Source: Microvirga mediterraneensis (GTDB lineage: Bacteria; Pseudomonadota; Alphaproteobacteria; Rhizobiales; Beijerinckiaceae). Taken from it: a stretch of DNA of 64,000 nucleotides. Positions 34,370-43,838 of the stretch are shown piece by piece. Made by a program: the position numbers and the translations under genes. Numbering within the stretch: the stretch's first letter is position 1; every line of letters begins with the position of its first letter. The stretch is from positions 4,635,501 to 4,699,500 of the forward strand of contig NZ_JACDXJ010000001.1 of assembly GCF_013520865.1 (NCBI RefSeq), written 5' to 3'. The notes beneath the pieces were generated by a model that was not told where the DNA came from, did no database searches, and saw nothing but the letters and a program-made list of their open reading frames with translations.

Positions 34370-37129
34370 CTATAATCCCGTAGTATCGAGAACCTCTCTG
34401 AGGGTCCGCGCCAGCTCCAGGGTGCTGTAGGGTTTCTTGAGCCAGCGCGCCTCGGTTTCTTGCCCCCGCCGCACCACATCCAGCTCGGCATAGCCTGACG
34501 TGAACAGCACCTTGATCTCGGGTCGCCTGACCCGCACGGCCTCGGCCAAATCGGTGCCTGTCATGCCGCCGGGCATCACCATATCGGTAAACAGCAGGTC
34601 AATCTCCGGATGCAGGTCCAACAGTGCCAGCGCCGCCGGGCCGTTGGCGGCATCCAGCACGCGATAGCCGAGATCCTGCAGGCGGGCGGCCGTCATCCGA
34701 CGCACCCGCGGCTCGTCCTCGACCAGCAGCACGGTCTCGTTACGTCCTCGCAAGCCCTCCATAGGTGTTACGGGTGCGGGCGCCTCCACGACGTCCTCCG
34801 GAATCGCAGCGCGTGGCAGGTACATCCTGATCGTCGTCCCATGTCCGGCCTCGCTGTAGATCGTCACATGACCGCCCGACTGCTTGACGAAGCCATACAC
34901 CATCGATAGGCCAAGCCCGCTACCGGCTCCCACCTCCTTCGTGGTGAAGAAAGGTTCGAACGCGCGCTCCTGTATCTCCCTGGGCATGCCCGTGCCGGTA
35001 TCGGTGACGGCCACTAGTACATAGCGCCCAGCCCGAACCTCCGGGTGCATCCGGGCGTAGTCCGGCTCAAGCTCCACATTCTCGGCCATGATCGTTAACC
35101 GACCGCCGATGGGCATGGCGTCGCGGGCATTGATAGCCAAGTTCAGGATCGCGTTCTGCAACTGGCTCGGATCGACCAGTACCTGCCAAAGGTCGCTGTC
35201 CGATCGGCTCCTGACTTGAACCGTCTCACCCAAGGTACGCCGCAAGAGCGGGGTCATCTCGCCCAGGAGATCCCCGACATCGATCAGCTTGGGCTGAAGC
35301 GGCTGCCGGCGCCCAAAAGCGAGTAGCCGCTCGGTCAATTGGGCGCCGTGCTCAGCCGTCTCCCGCACCTCCTTCACCAGTTCCAGCTCTCGATCGTCCG
35401 CCAGCCGCATCTCAAGCATCTCGATATTGCCGAGAATGACGGTGAGCAGGTTGTTGAAGTCATGCGCAATACCGCCGGTCAATTGGCCGACGGCCTCCAT
35501 CTTTTGAGCCTGCCGCAGCTCCTGCTCGACTTTCTGAGTCGCAGTGAGATCACGTATAAAGCCGGTGAACATGTGCTGCCCACCCACCTTCACCTCGCCC
35601 ACGGCGAGCTCCATAGGGAACACACTGCCATCCTTACGCTGACCACTGACGACACGGCCGATGCCGATGATGCGCTTCTCGCCGGTCCGCAGGTACCGCT
35701 CCAGGTAGCTGTCATGCGCCTCCCGATAGGGCGAAGGCATCAGCATACTAATGTTTCGCCCGACCACCTCATCGGGCTGGTAACCGAACAGGGCTGATGC
35801 CGAGCGGCTGAAGGACTCGACAACTCCCTTCTCACTGATCGTAATCAGAGCCTCCGGCACCGTTTCCAGAATGGAATGAAGCCGCGCCTCGCGCTCCTGC
35901 AGAACAGCCTCTGAATGCTTACGGGCTGTGATGTCGACGGCGGCGGCAATCGCTCCGACCACGGCGCCTGAGCGATCCCGCAGCGGTGAGGCATTGTACA
36001 GCAGGTCGACACGCCGCCCATCCTCGAAGCGCCCCCCCCATTCCTCATTGCGTACTTCCTCACCTTGAAGCGCCCGTCGCAGAGGCACCTGATCCAAGGC
36101 GACTTCCAAGCCGCCCTGGAAGATGCGGCGGTGGGACAGCTTCCCAGATTCTCGATCAGACAGACCGAAAACGAGGGGAAGTTCGAGCAGCTCGGAGGCG
36201 AGCCGATTGGCCCTCACCTCCCGCAGGTCGGGATCATGGGTGAACCATACCGCCACCGGGGCGGTCTCGACTAGGGCCTCCCACTCCGTCGTCCGTGCCT
36301 GCAGGGCCGCTTCGGAAGCCTTGCGCTCCGAAAGGTCGAGTACGAACACCGCGAAGGTGTGCCCATTGTTGACCGAAGCCAATTTCAGGAGAACCGGGAG
36401 GCGTTCGCCTTTCCGGAGATATTCCTTCTCATACATGGACGAGACGCCGTGGGCCCGTGCCTCGGCGATGGCCCGCTCGTCGGCGGCCAGCCATTCGGGC
36501 GGTGTGATCTCGTCCCAACGCACACGGCCTGCGCGAAGATCATCCAGTGAGCGCCCGATCAGATCGAGATAAGCCTTGTTGGCCTCGATCACCCGGCCGT
36601 CGGCGTCGGACAGGATCGCCCCAATGGGGATAGCCTCCAGCACGGTGCGCAGCCGGGCCTCGCTCGTCCGTTGCACTTCCTCGGCCTGCTTGCGCTCGCC
36701 GATATCCTCGACGATGGAAAGTCGATAGGGATGCTCGGGGTCGGCTTCAGCCAAGGACGAGGTCACGCGAACCCAGGCGGTTGCACCATTCTTGCGCAGG
36801 TAACGTTTCTCGATCCGATAGCTGGGGATCTCGCGCGCCATGAGTTGGGCCGCGAGCGCCAAAACCCGCGGCTGGTCCTCGGGATGAACGATCTCCTCGA
36901 AGCTGCGCCCGATCAGCTCATCCCTGGCATAGCCGAGCAGGGCGCACACGGCGGCGTTCACGTCGAGCAGGCGGCCGTTACTATCCACCAGCTCAATGCC
37001 GACCACGGCTTGATCGAATACCTGCTGGAAAAGCGAGTGATCGGGACCGTTGACCAGCTCGCTCGCTCCTCCGGCAGAACCAGACGGATATTTCCTTTTA
37101 ACATCCTGGCCTTTGACATCCTGGCCCAT
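34370..37129 (-). CDS. Hybrid sensor histidine kinase with four PAS domains and a receiver
   Basis: A 919-residue cytoplasmic hybrid kinase. Four PAS domains come first (about 30-150, 160-275, 285-405 and 410-530). A HisKA domain with G-G-I-A-H-D-F-N-N (phospho-His near 555) and an HATPase domain with G-A-G-S-G-L-G-L-S-M follow. The C-terminal receiver (about 795-915) carries L-L-F-T-D-M-V-M-P, with the phospho-acceptor Asp in the T-D-M motif. No membrane spans are seen, so the signal is probably cytoplasmic (redox, oxygen or ligand). The partner is not certain; an OmpR-type regulator lies 1.3 kb away across the fixK gene. Confidence 0.93.
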   Translation of the reverse strand: MGQDVKGQDVKRKYPSGSAGGASELVNGPDHSLFQQVFDQAVVGIELVDSNGRLLDVNAAVCALLGYARDELIGRSFEEIVHPEDQPRVLALAAQLMAREIPSYRIEKRYLRKNGATAWVRVTSSLAEADPEHPYRLSIVEDIGERKQAEEVQRTSEARLRTVLEAIPIGAILSDADGRVIEANKAYLDLIGRSLDDLRAGRVRWDEITPPEWLAADERAIAEARAHGVSSMYEKEYLRKGERLPVLLKLASVNNGHTFAVFVLDLSERKASEAALQARTTEWEALVETAPVAVWFTHDPDLREVRANRLASELLELPLVFGLSDRESGKLSHRRIFQGGLEVALDQVPLRRALQGEEVRNEEWGGRFEDGRRVDLLYNASPLRDRSGAVVGAIAAAVDITARKHSEAVLQEREARLHSILETVPEALITISEKGVVESFSRSASALFGYQPDEVVGRNISMLMPSPYREAHDSYLERYLRTGEKRIIGIGRVVSGQRKDGSVFPMELAVGEVKVGGQHMFTGFIRDLTATQKVEQELRQAQKMEAVGQLTGGIAHDFNNLLTVILGNIEMLEMRLADDRELELVKEVRETAEHGAQLTERLLAFGRRQPLQPKLIDVGDLLGEMTPLLRRTLGETVQVRSRSDSDLWQVLVDPSQLQNAILNLAINARDAMPIGGRLTIMAENVELEPDYARMHPEVRAGRYVLVAVTDTGTGMPREIQERAFEPFFTTKEVGAGSGLGLSMVYGFVKQSGGHVTIYSEAGHGTTIRMYLPRAAIPEDVVEAPAPVTPMEGLRGRNETVLLVEDEPRVRRMTAARLQDLGYRVLDAANGPAALALLDLHPEIDLLFTDMVMPGGMTGTDLAEAVRVRRPEIKVLFTSGYAELDVVRRGQETEARWLKKPYSTLELARTLREVLDTTGL

Positions 37130-37266
37130 ACGATCCGATCCCTGACCCTGTCCCGAACTCTGCGGGCCAAAAGCGAAATTGCCGTCTCGCCCCGAGCGAT
37201 CGCCGGCAACTTCCCGTCAGCCCGGAATATGATTGCTCAGCCACCCTCTCTGGGTCAGTCTCCAGA

Positions 37267-37321
37267 CTAGAGCATCGCGCGGAAAAGTGGACTTGCACTT
37301 TTGGGACCGACCTGATGCTCC
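37267..37321. repeat. Intergenic palindromic repeat, copy 2
   Basis: AGAGCATCGCGCGGAAAAGTGG, then GCACTTTTGGG and a closing GATGCTCC. Lies between the hybrid-kinase gene start and the fixK gene end. Same core as the copies at 34064 and 51155. Confidence 0.7.
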
Positions 37322-37368
37322 TCCACAGATGCACATGGCTGGAGGAGAAGGCACGGCCTTCCGGTCTA

Positions 37369-38118
37369 TCAATGAGGCCACTTGGCCGGGGTCCAGGTCG
37401 GAGCCAGCGGCTCAGCGTCGTCGAATTCACCAGCGAGGTGCTGAAGATCCGTCATCCGAAGCAGGACGATCCTGTGACGTCCTTCCAGGGCGATCAATCC
37501 ATCTCGCTTGAGCTTCGACAAGACACGGCAGACAGTCTCGATCGTCAGGCCAAGATAATCGGCGATGTCCTGACGCGTCATCGGCAGCTCGATGGTAACG
37601 GGGCGTCTCCGGTCGGCTCCCGTGCGGCGTGCCGCGGATACCAGGAAATGAGCTGTCCGCTCCTCGGCCCCCAGCTGCCCCAGCACGATGATATGCTGCC
37701 GGGCATCTCGGATCTCCTCGAAAACTTTCTCAAGCAACAGCGATTGCAGTTGCCTGACCTCATCGCTCATCGCCCGCAGGCGGGCGCGGCTCAACCGACG
37801 CAGCCGCACAGGGGTGACGGCCTCGGCCGTGTAGCAATAAGTGTCCTCGCAGGAGAGCCCGAGTGTCTCGCCGGAGAACCTGAAACCCATGATCGCGCGC
37901 CGTCCATCGGGCAGTATACGGTACAGGCGCAGGCAGCCCTCGACGATCTGGAAGATGTCGGATGCCGTATCACCCTCCCAGAACACGCCTTCTCCAGCGG
38001 CGAATTTATCTGCGGGCTGGCCGACAAACAGCTGCTCCAAGGTCGAAGGCTCCGATGATGTGCCGAATACCGGGAGGGGCGCGCTTCCAGCTGAGGAAAG
38101 GAGATGGGTGGAGTACAT
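37369..38118 (-). CDS. FixK-type Crp/Fnr transcriptional regulator
   Basis: A 249-residue Crp/Fnr protein with an N-terminal cyclic-nucleotide-like beta-barrel (about 30-145) and a C-terminal helix-turn-helix (T-R-Q-D-I-A-D-Y-L-G-L-T-I-E-T-V-C-R-V-L, about 190-210). The E-T-V-C-R recognition helix is close to FixK/FnrN (E-T-V-S-R) and fits TTGA-N6-TCAA boxes. The N-terminal Cys cluster of FNR is absent, as in FixK, so oxygen sensing would be done by another protein. Seven matching boxes lie 5-16 kb away. GGAGC precedes the ATG. Confidence 0.88.
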   Translation of the reverse strand: MYSTHLLSSAGSAPLPVFGTSSEPSTLEQLFVGQPADKFAAGEGVFWEGDTASDIFQIVEGCLRLYRILPDGRRAIMGFRFSGETLGLSCEDTYCYTAEAVTPVRLRRLSRARLRAMSDEVRQLQSLLLEKVFEEIRDARQHIIVLGQLGAEERTAHFLVSAARRTGADRRRPVTIELPMTRQDIADYLGLTIETVCRVLSKLKRDGLIALEGRHRIVLLRMTDLQHLAGEFDDAEPLAPTWTPAKWPH

Positions 38119-38188
38119 GGGATGCTCCGATCACGATCCTGATTGTGGTGATTAATGCAAGCCAATGTCACACCCGTGCCGTTGTCCT

Positions 38189-38224
38189 GTGTGATTATGT
38201 GCCAGCTTGTAACAGTTCGTAACA
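38189..38224. promoter_or_regulatory. Conserved 36-base block with GTAAC direct repeats, copy 2
   Basis: Contains TTGTAAC-AG-TTCGTAAC, repeats 10 bases apart. It stands 71-106 bases before the fixK-type ATG on the minus strand and 184 bases before the response-regulator ATG on the plus strand. A matching block sits at the same distance before the hypothetical gene at 33888-34208. Confidence 0.5.
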
Positions 38225-38407
38225 GAGGCGTGGATTGGAAGCCCGCAAACATTCGCGAAGGACATTCGCCCGAGGTTGAGCGATCGTTTCAGGAACAAGC
38301 CACCGCCGGACCATGGCAATTCAGGAGGATTTCCAAATCCCTGGTCAGTCCGATAACGTAGCAGCACCAACGTCAGGAGCGACGGAACTCATGGACCTTG
38401 GCCGGTG

Positions 38408-39145
38408 ATGGCAGATGCGCCGCATATCCTCGTTGTCGACGACGATGCCAGAATTCGTCAGATGCTCACTCGGTATCTGTCCGATGAAGGCTTTCAGGTC
38501 AGCGCGGCCGCCAATGGCGAAGCCATGCGGGAATGCCTGACCCACGCGAAGATCGATCTGGTGCTTCTGGACTTGGTCCTGCCCGGTGAGGATGGCTTTC
38601 AGCTTGCCCGGGAAGTCCGCGCGCGACCGAGCACATGCAAGACCGGCATCATCATGCTGACCGGCCGGTCCGACATAGTCGACATGGTGGTCGGCCTGGA
38701 GGTGGGAGCTGACGATTACATTGCCAAGCCGTTTCATCTACGAGAAGTCCTCGCTCGGATCAGGAGCGTCCTGCGCCGCACCCAATCCACCTTGCCGGTG
38801 GCATCGAGCCCCATAGCCCAGCCGGAAGCTGGCGAGGTCATCCGGTTCGACGGATGGCGGCTCGATCTAGGACGGCGGGAGCTGAAGGCGCCGGACGGTT
38901 CCGAGATTGCGCTGACCACTGGGGAATTCGAGCTTCTGGCGACCTTTGCCCGCCATCCCGGCCGGGTGCTCAATCGCGATCAGTTGATGGACCTGACGCG
39001 CGGGCGGCACTGGGAAGCCATCGATCGTTCGATCGACGCCCAGGTGGCGCGCCTGCGGCGCAAAATCGAACCGGATCCGAAGCACCCTATGCTCGTGAAA
39101 TCGGTGCGGGGCGTGGGATATGTGTTCACGGGGCACGTTCATTAG
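38408..39145 (+). CDS. OmpR/PhoB-family response regulator
   Basis: A 245-residue regulator. The receiver domain has D-D-D near residue 10, the phospho-acceptor in L-L-D-L-V-L-P (near 55) and K near 105 (I-A-K-P-F). The C-terminal winged helix ends with K-S-V-R-G-V-G-Y-V-F. Its gene start is weakly marked (a GTG one codon earlier is possible). It could be phosphorylated by the hybrid kinase nearby. Direct GTAAC repeats near the fixK promoter are of the type such regulators bind. Confidence 0.9.
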   Translation: MADAPHILVVDDDARIRQMLTRYLSDEGFQVSAAANGEAMRECLTHAKIDLVLLDLVLPGEDGFQLAREVRARPSTCKTGIIMLTGRSDIVDMVVGLEVGADDYIAKPFHLREVLARIRSVLRRTQSTLPVASSPIAQPEAGEVIRFDGWRLDLGRRELKAPDGSEIALTTGEFELLATFARHPGRVLNRDQLMDLTRGRHWEAIDRSIDAQVARLRRKIEPDPKHPMLVKSVRGVGYVFTGHVH

Positions 39146-39207
39146 AACCGGATCCGACGCGACGTTTCTTACACAACTCCGTTCCCTTGAAGGATGGAAA
39201 GACGCGC

Positions 39208-40092
39208 TCACATAGCCTCCCGGTTTCCAGATGGCTGTGCGCCGTCTATGCCGCTGATGCGGTCGAGCCCGTGGAAGACCGTCATGGAGTCGCGGCGGGC
39301 GATCCCGATGAGCATAATATCCAGTTGCCGCGCCCGCTCCAAGGCGAGCGAGGTCGGTGCCGAGATCGAAACGAGGGTCTTCGCCCCAAAGGCGGCAACT
39401 TTCTCAACCAGCTCGAAGGAACAGCGGCTCGTGACGACGGCGAAACCGCTGTCCGGCTTCGTGTCAGTCAGGCATGCGGCGCCGATGAGCTTATCGAGAG
39501 CATTATGGCGGCCGACATCCTCGCGGACGTAGCGGATCGTTCCATCGAGATCGGCCCAGGCGGCCGCATGCACGGCATGGGTCAGCTCGTTGAGAACCTG
39601 CCGGCGATCAAGGTCCTGGAGGGCCGAATGGATGGCCGACAAGGCGATGACCGGGGCATTCCCTTCTGGAGTTCGGGCGTGCGGCAGAGCCTTGAGATCA
39701 TCGATGCCGCACAATCCGCAGCCCGTTCGCCCCGACAGAGCGCGTTTGCGCGCCAGATGCTCGTGCAGCCTGTTGGGGACCAGATCGATGGCAAGACGAA
39801 GGCCGCGCTCATCCGGCTCGACGCGAATGCCGCGAATGTCCTGCGGATGCTTGATGATGCCCTCGGTCAGGCTGAAGCCTAGAGCAAAATCCTCAAGGTC
39901 GGAGGGCGTCGTCATCATGACGGCGAACGGAATTCCGCCATAGACGAGATTGACCGGCACCTCCGACGGGATGGCCCGCGCTCCTCGCGACACTCCGGTC
40001 CCATTGAAAGGGATGACCGCAATCGGCGCCTCCAGAGCCGTGGGGCAGGCGGAATTCTCATTCTCCTGCCTGGCATCGTCAACCGCATTCAT
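39208..40092 (-). CDS. fdhD: Formate dehydrogenase accessory sulfurtransferase FdhD
   Basis: A 294-residue FdhD. It moves sulfur from a cysteine desulfurase to the molybdenum cofactor of formate dehydrogenase, which the enzyme needs for activity. The functional C-x-x-C pair is Cys125 and Cys128 (T-G-C-G-L-C-G). The family motif [10 protein letters not shown] is near 210. The ATG at 40092 has AGGGG 7 bases upstream and suits the family length; an in-frame ATG eight codons earlier is less likely. Divergent from selD. Confidence 0.95.
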   Translation of the reverse strand: MNAVDDARQENENSACPTALEAPIAVIPFNGTGVSRGARAIPSEVPVNLVYGGIPFAVMMTTPSDLEDFALGFSLTEGIIKHPQDIRGIRVEPDERGLRLAIDLVPNRLHEHLARKRALSGRTGCGLCGIDDLKALPHARTPEGNAPVIALSAIHSALQDLDRRQVLNELTHAVHAAAWADLDGTIRYVREDVGRHNALDKLIGAACLTDTKPDSGFAVVTSRCSFELVEKVAAFGAKTLVSISAPTSLALERARQLDIMLIGIARRDSMTVFHGLDRISGIDGAQPSGNREAM

Positions 40093-40287
40093 CGGATCCC
40101 CTGCTCCCAAGCACATTCCTGGCCAGTCATTGGCAGCCGCTCCATAGGGGCACTGAGCTCAACGAAACGCAAGATCCCGTTCCTGCTCCGGAGGGCTTGG
40201 CTTTCAGGGCAACGCCGCGGAGACGGACGTGGTTGCGTTATGGTCCCGGACCTGAAACCATGGTTTGGCGATGGGAGGAAGACGCTC

Positions 40288-41334
40288 ATGGATACGCACA
40301 ACGTTCGGCTCAGTCATTTGTCCCATGGCGGCGGATGCGGATGCAAACTGGCACCGTCCGTCCTCCAGCAACTCCTCTCCGAACAGCCGGTGGCCGGACC
40401 GTTCCGGCAACTCCTCGTCGGCACCGAAACGGCGGATGATGCCGCGGTCTGGCAATTGGACGACGAGACCTGCATCATCGCGACCATGGACTTCTTCATG
40501 CCCATGGTTGATGACCCGTTCGATTTCGGACGCATCGCGGCGACCAATGCCATTTCCGACATCTACGCCATGGGCGGCCGCCCGATCATGGCCTTAGCGA
40601 TCCTCGGCATGCCGCTGGGCAAGATCGCGCCTGCGACCGTCCGGGACATTCTGAAAGGGGGCGCCGCGATCTGCGCCGAGGCCGGCATTCCGGTGGCTGG
40701 CGGGCACTCCATCGACTGCCCCGAACCTGTCTACGGCCTTGCGGTGATCGGAACGGCGAAACCCAGCGAGATTCGCCGCAACAGCGGCGCGCAAGCCGGA
40801 GACGTGCTGATCCTGACGAAATCCCTCGGCATCGGCATCTATTCGGCGGCCTTCAAGAAGGATGCACTTTCCCCTGAGGCCTATGCGGAGATGATGAACT
40901 CAGTCACCCTGCTGAACAGGATCGGCGCCGAACTCGCTCGGGATCCCGACGTTCATGCCATCACGGATGTCACCGGATTCGGCATTCTCGGCCACGGCCT
41001 CGAAATGGCCCGTGGGTCCGGCCTGACCCTGAGCATCGACCATGCCCTCCTGCCCCTGCTCCGGGAAGCCGAGTCGCTTGCCCGGAACGGTTATGTGACA
41101 GGCGCCTCGACCCGCAACTGGGACAGCTACAGAGACGGCATCCTGCTGCCCGACGGCCTCGAGCCATGGCGGAGGCAGTTGCTCACGGACCCCCAGACCT
41201 CGGGCGGGCTCCTCGTCGCCTGCGCACCGGAGCGGGCAGAGCGCATTCTCGGGCAAATCGTCGAGGCGGGCTATCCCTCCGCCCGGATCGTCGGCTACGC
41301 GGAGGCGGGTTCCCCGCAGGTCAATGTGGTCTAG
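40288..41334 (+). CDS. selD: Selenide, water dikinase SelD
   Basis: A 348-residue enzyme that makes selenophosphate, the selenium donor for tRNA-Sec, from selenide and ATP. From the ATG at 40288 (GGAGG 9 bases upstream), the catalytic pair is Cys17 and Lys20 (H-G-G-G-C-G-C-K), the same positions as in E. coli SelD; some relatives have Sec at the Cys position. The middle and end of the chain ([18 protein letters not shown]) are complete. It faces tRNA-Sec and the selAB genes. Confidence 0.96.
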   Translation: MDTHNVRLSHLSHGGGCGCKLAPSVLQQLLSEQPVAGPFRQLLVGTETADDAAVWQLDDETCIIATMDFFMPMVDDPFDFGRIAATNAISDIYAMGGRPIMALAILGMPLGKIAPATVRDILKGGAAICAEAGIPVAGGHSIDCPEPVYGLAVIGTAKPSEIRRNSGAQAGDVLILTKSLGIGIYSAAFKKDALSPEAYAEMMNSVTLLNRIGAELARDPDVHAITDVTGFGILGHGLEMARGSGLTLSIDHALLPLLREAESLARNGYVTGASTRNWDSYRDGILLPDGLEPWRRQLLTDPQTSGGLLVACAPERAERILGQIVEAGYPSARIVGYAEAGSPQVNVV

Positions 41335-41401
41335 AAGGTTCCGGAACCCGTTGTGCTTCGCCACGTTGCTCCAACAGCTTAGCCAACAGGAGCCGGATGC
41401 G

Positions 41402-41737
41402 ATGCGTGCCCCCCTGATCCTTTTCGTTGCGGCTGTCGGCTTGTCGACACCATGCTTAGCGCAGAGTGCAGCACAGAACCCATGCCCTGAAGAGCCTGCA
41501 ACCACCGCCGCCACGGCACCTGATCCGAACAACCAGGCCTCGGGCACCTCGCCGGGAACGGCAGGATCGACCGGCTGGACGGGCGGTCTCGGTGGCTCCT
41601 ATATCGGCACAGCTCCAAAGGGACCCACTCCGGGATCGGCGTCAGATCATCCCGCGACAGCAAGTGGCCTCGACCCGACGAAAAACACTGCCGCGGCTCC
41701 GGCCGCGCAGTCCCGCGGATGCGCGCCATCCCGTTGA
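41402..41737 (+). CDS. Small exported Ala/Pro/Thr/Gly-rich protein
   Basis: A 111-residue protein with a signal peptide (1-20, ending C-L-A-Q). The mature part is low-complexity, with G-S-T-G-W-T-G-G-L-G-G-S-Y-I-G-T and D-H-P-A-T-A-S-G-L-D-P-T-K. Similar short exported proteins occur in Methylobacteriaceae-like organisms, function unknown; I base that on memory of the text pattern. It starts 68 bases after selD and stops 59 bases before the convergent tRNA-Sec gene. Confidence 0.65.
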   Translation: MRAPLILFVAAVGLSTPCLAQSAAQNPCPEEPATTAATAPDPNNQASGTSPGTAGSTGWTGGLGGSYIGTAPKGPTPGSASDHPATASGLDPTKNTAAAPAAQSRGCAPSR

Positions 41738-41759
41738 GCGAGGTACTGGGTGACGGTTG

Positions 41760-43838
41760 CTAACATCGTCCGTGCGTCAGGCCGCCGGGGGATGATGGCG
41801 GAAGAGAGTGGGAGTCGAACCCACCTAGGACCGGCTCGCGGCCCCACCCGGATTTGAAGTCCGGACGCCCCACCGGGGACGCCTCTCCTCCATGAGCATC
41901 ATCGATCGGCGGAATCGCGCTAAAGAGATCCAGCCGATGAGGATTGATGCGACGAAGATCGCCGCGACGCAAGGTGACACCGTGACGGTCGAAGAATTCC
42001 AGGATCTGGATGGCGACCTTGCGCCCATTCTGGACGCAGTCCCGGAACTGCGCCGCCGTAAACTGCCCGTCGGGCGCATGAGAAGCGAGCTCCCGGATGA
42101 TCCCGACCATTTCGTCGACCGTGCTGCGCAGGAAGAAATGGTCTTGAGCAACCTCGTCGAGTTGTCCGAGACGGCTCAGAAGCTTGCAAAGACGACGGAT
42201 CTCATTTTCCGGTACGCCCATCTGGCTAGCGATGTCGCGCACGCGAGGGGGACGGAAGCGCTCCTCACCCACAAGAAGCGGCTGAATCGCCCGCCACGTG
42301 CCCTCCTCCCGGTCGTCGAGACGCACCTCGTGCCCCGGCAGGCGCACCCATGAACCGTCGAGCTTGATGCAGCCATTCGCGACGAGGGACTGCAATGCAA
42401 CCCGGAAGGCCGGTGCCGGCAGGCGCGGTTCGCACTGAAGGCGCAGGCGCTCGAAACCCATCCCTTGGAGATCCGGGTTCTCCCTGTGGAACACGTCGAG
42501 ACTACCGATCAACCCGGCCTCGAAGGCAACCCAACGCTCTCCTGCAAGCGCCAGAATGGCCGGGCCTGCAGCAAGGCGTACGCATCCAAGCCTGTCGGCA
42601 AGACCGGTGACGACGTCGAGCGACATGGCACGGTCCCGAGCGAAGGTCACGAGGTCGAGGAACCAAGGCTGCACTGCGGTCAAGCTCTTCATGGCGAGGG
42701 CCGGATCGGCCTCTGCCAGAGCGGAGATTTGCGCGTGCCGCTCCCCACTGCGCCGGTGACGGGTGGGAGCGCGCAGGTCGATAAAGAATCCGCCTCCGAT
42801 GGTCCGCTGGGCGGAGGTGTCGCGTACCACGAAGCGATCATGCGCGGCGGCGGAGATCGGCCGGTCGAGGACGAGTTGCACCATGCTTCTCGCGCCCGGC
42901 TGCAAGGGCTCGTCCTGCAGAATAACAATTCGTGCTCCGACCTCAACGGCTGCATGATGCAGGCGAACGGGAAACCATTGGCCCACGGGTTTCTTCTCGC
43001 TCGGGAGAATGCGCAGGCTCGCATCGATCCTGTCGGTCGGCGCATGAATCTCAGGTGCGAGCACCATATCGCCCCGGACGATGCTATCCTTCGATATGCT
43101 CTCTCCTACCAGATTAAGGGCGCAGCGCTGCCCTGTGACGCCGCGTTCCGCAGCGCGGTTCTGGGCATGAAGCGAACGTACGCGGACCGTGCGTCCAGAT
43201 GGGCTGACGACCACCTGATCACCGATGGAAACCGAACCGGAGAGCACGGTTCCCGTCACCACCGTCCCAGCGCCGGATAGGACGAAGCTGCGGTCGACCG
43301 ACAGGCGAAAGAGGCCGGCCTCGTCCCTCTCTCTCCTGGTTGATGCCGCTGCTTGCAGACATGATTTGAGCGCCTCGCGTCCTTCGCCGTTGACGACCGA
43401 CACGGGAAGAATGGGGAACTCTGCCAAGACCGTGCCTGCTAGAGCATGACGGATCTGCGCGGTCGCCTCTGCGCGGCGTTCCTTGCTTGCGAGGTCGGCT
43501 TTGCTGAGCACAACAACGCCCTGATCAATTCCCAGGATGTCGATGATCGCAAGATGTTCGAGCGTCTGCGGCTTCACAGCATCGTTCGCCGCGACCACGA
43601 GCATGACGAAATCGACGCCGCCGGCACCCGCGACCATGGTATGGACGAATCGCTCATGGCCGGGCACATCCACGAAGCCGATCACGTCGCCGTTGTCCTG
43701 AGGCCAGTAGGCGAAGCCGAGATCGATGGTGATGCCGCGCGCCTTTTCTTCCTTGAGACGGTCCGCGTCGACACCCGTCAGTGCTTTGACGAGGGCCGTC
43801 TTGCCGTGATCGATGTGGCCCGCCGTGCCGACGATCAA
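41760..43838 (-). CDS. selB: Selenocysteine-specific elongation factor SelB (frame continues through tRNA-Sec)
   Basis: A 692-residue GTPase that brings Sec-tRNA to UGA codons. The G1 motif is G-H-I-D-H-G-K-T at residues 7-14, and N-terminal, translation-factor and C-terminal winged-helix domains are all present. It starts at a TTG that overlaps the selA stop (TTGA) with GAGG upstream; the open extension to 44078 lies inside selA. The natural end of the family is near N-P-H-R-L-D-L, but no stop follows there: the frame runs on through tRNA-Sec and stops at 41760-41762. Confidence 0.92.
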   Translation of the reverse strand: MIVGTAGHIDHGKTALVKALTGVDADRLKEEKARGITIDLGFAYWPQDNGDVIGFVDVPGHERFVHTMVAGAGGVDFVMLVVAANDAVKPQTLEHLAIIDILGIDQGVVVLSKADLASKERRAEATAQIRHALAGTVLAEFPILPVSVVNGEGREALKSCLQAAASTRRERDEAGLFRLSVDRSFVLSGAGTVVTGTVLSGSVSIGDQVVVSPSGRTVRVRSLHAQNRAAERGVTGQRCALNLVGESISKDSIVRGDMVLAPEIHAPTDRIDASLRILPSEKKPVGQWFPVRLHHAAVEVGARIVILQDEPLQPGARSMVQLVLDRPISAAAHDRFVVRDTSAQRTIGGGFFIDLRAPTRHRRSGERHAQISALAEADPALAMKSLTAVQPWFLDLVTFARDRAMSLDVVTGLADRLGCVRLAAGPAILALAGERWVAFEAGLIGSLDVFHRENPDLQGMGFERLRLQCEPRLPAPAFRVALQSLVANGCIKLDGSWVRLPGHEVRLDDREEGTWRAIQPLLVGEERFRPPRVRDIASQMGVPENEIRRLCKLLSRLGQLDEVAQDHFFLRSTVDEMVGIIRELASHAPDGQFTAAQFRDCVQNGRKVAIQILEFFDRHGVTLRRGDLRRINPHRLDLFSAIPPIDDAHGGEASPVGRPDFKSGWGREPVLGGFDSHSLPPSSPGGLTHGRC
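41796..41891 (-). tRNA. selC: tRNA-Sec (anticodon TCA)
   Basis: A 96-base selenocysteine tRNA read on the minus strand, beginning GGAGGAGA and ending TCTCTTCCG-CCA. The acceptor stem has 8 base pairs (one G-U). The anticodon arm CCGGACTTCAAATCCGG carries TCA, which pairs with UGA. The long variable arm and T-arm (GGTTCGACTCC) are typical. CCA is encoded. It lies inside the extended selB frame, on the same strand. Confidence 0.96.
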
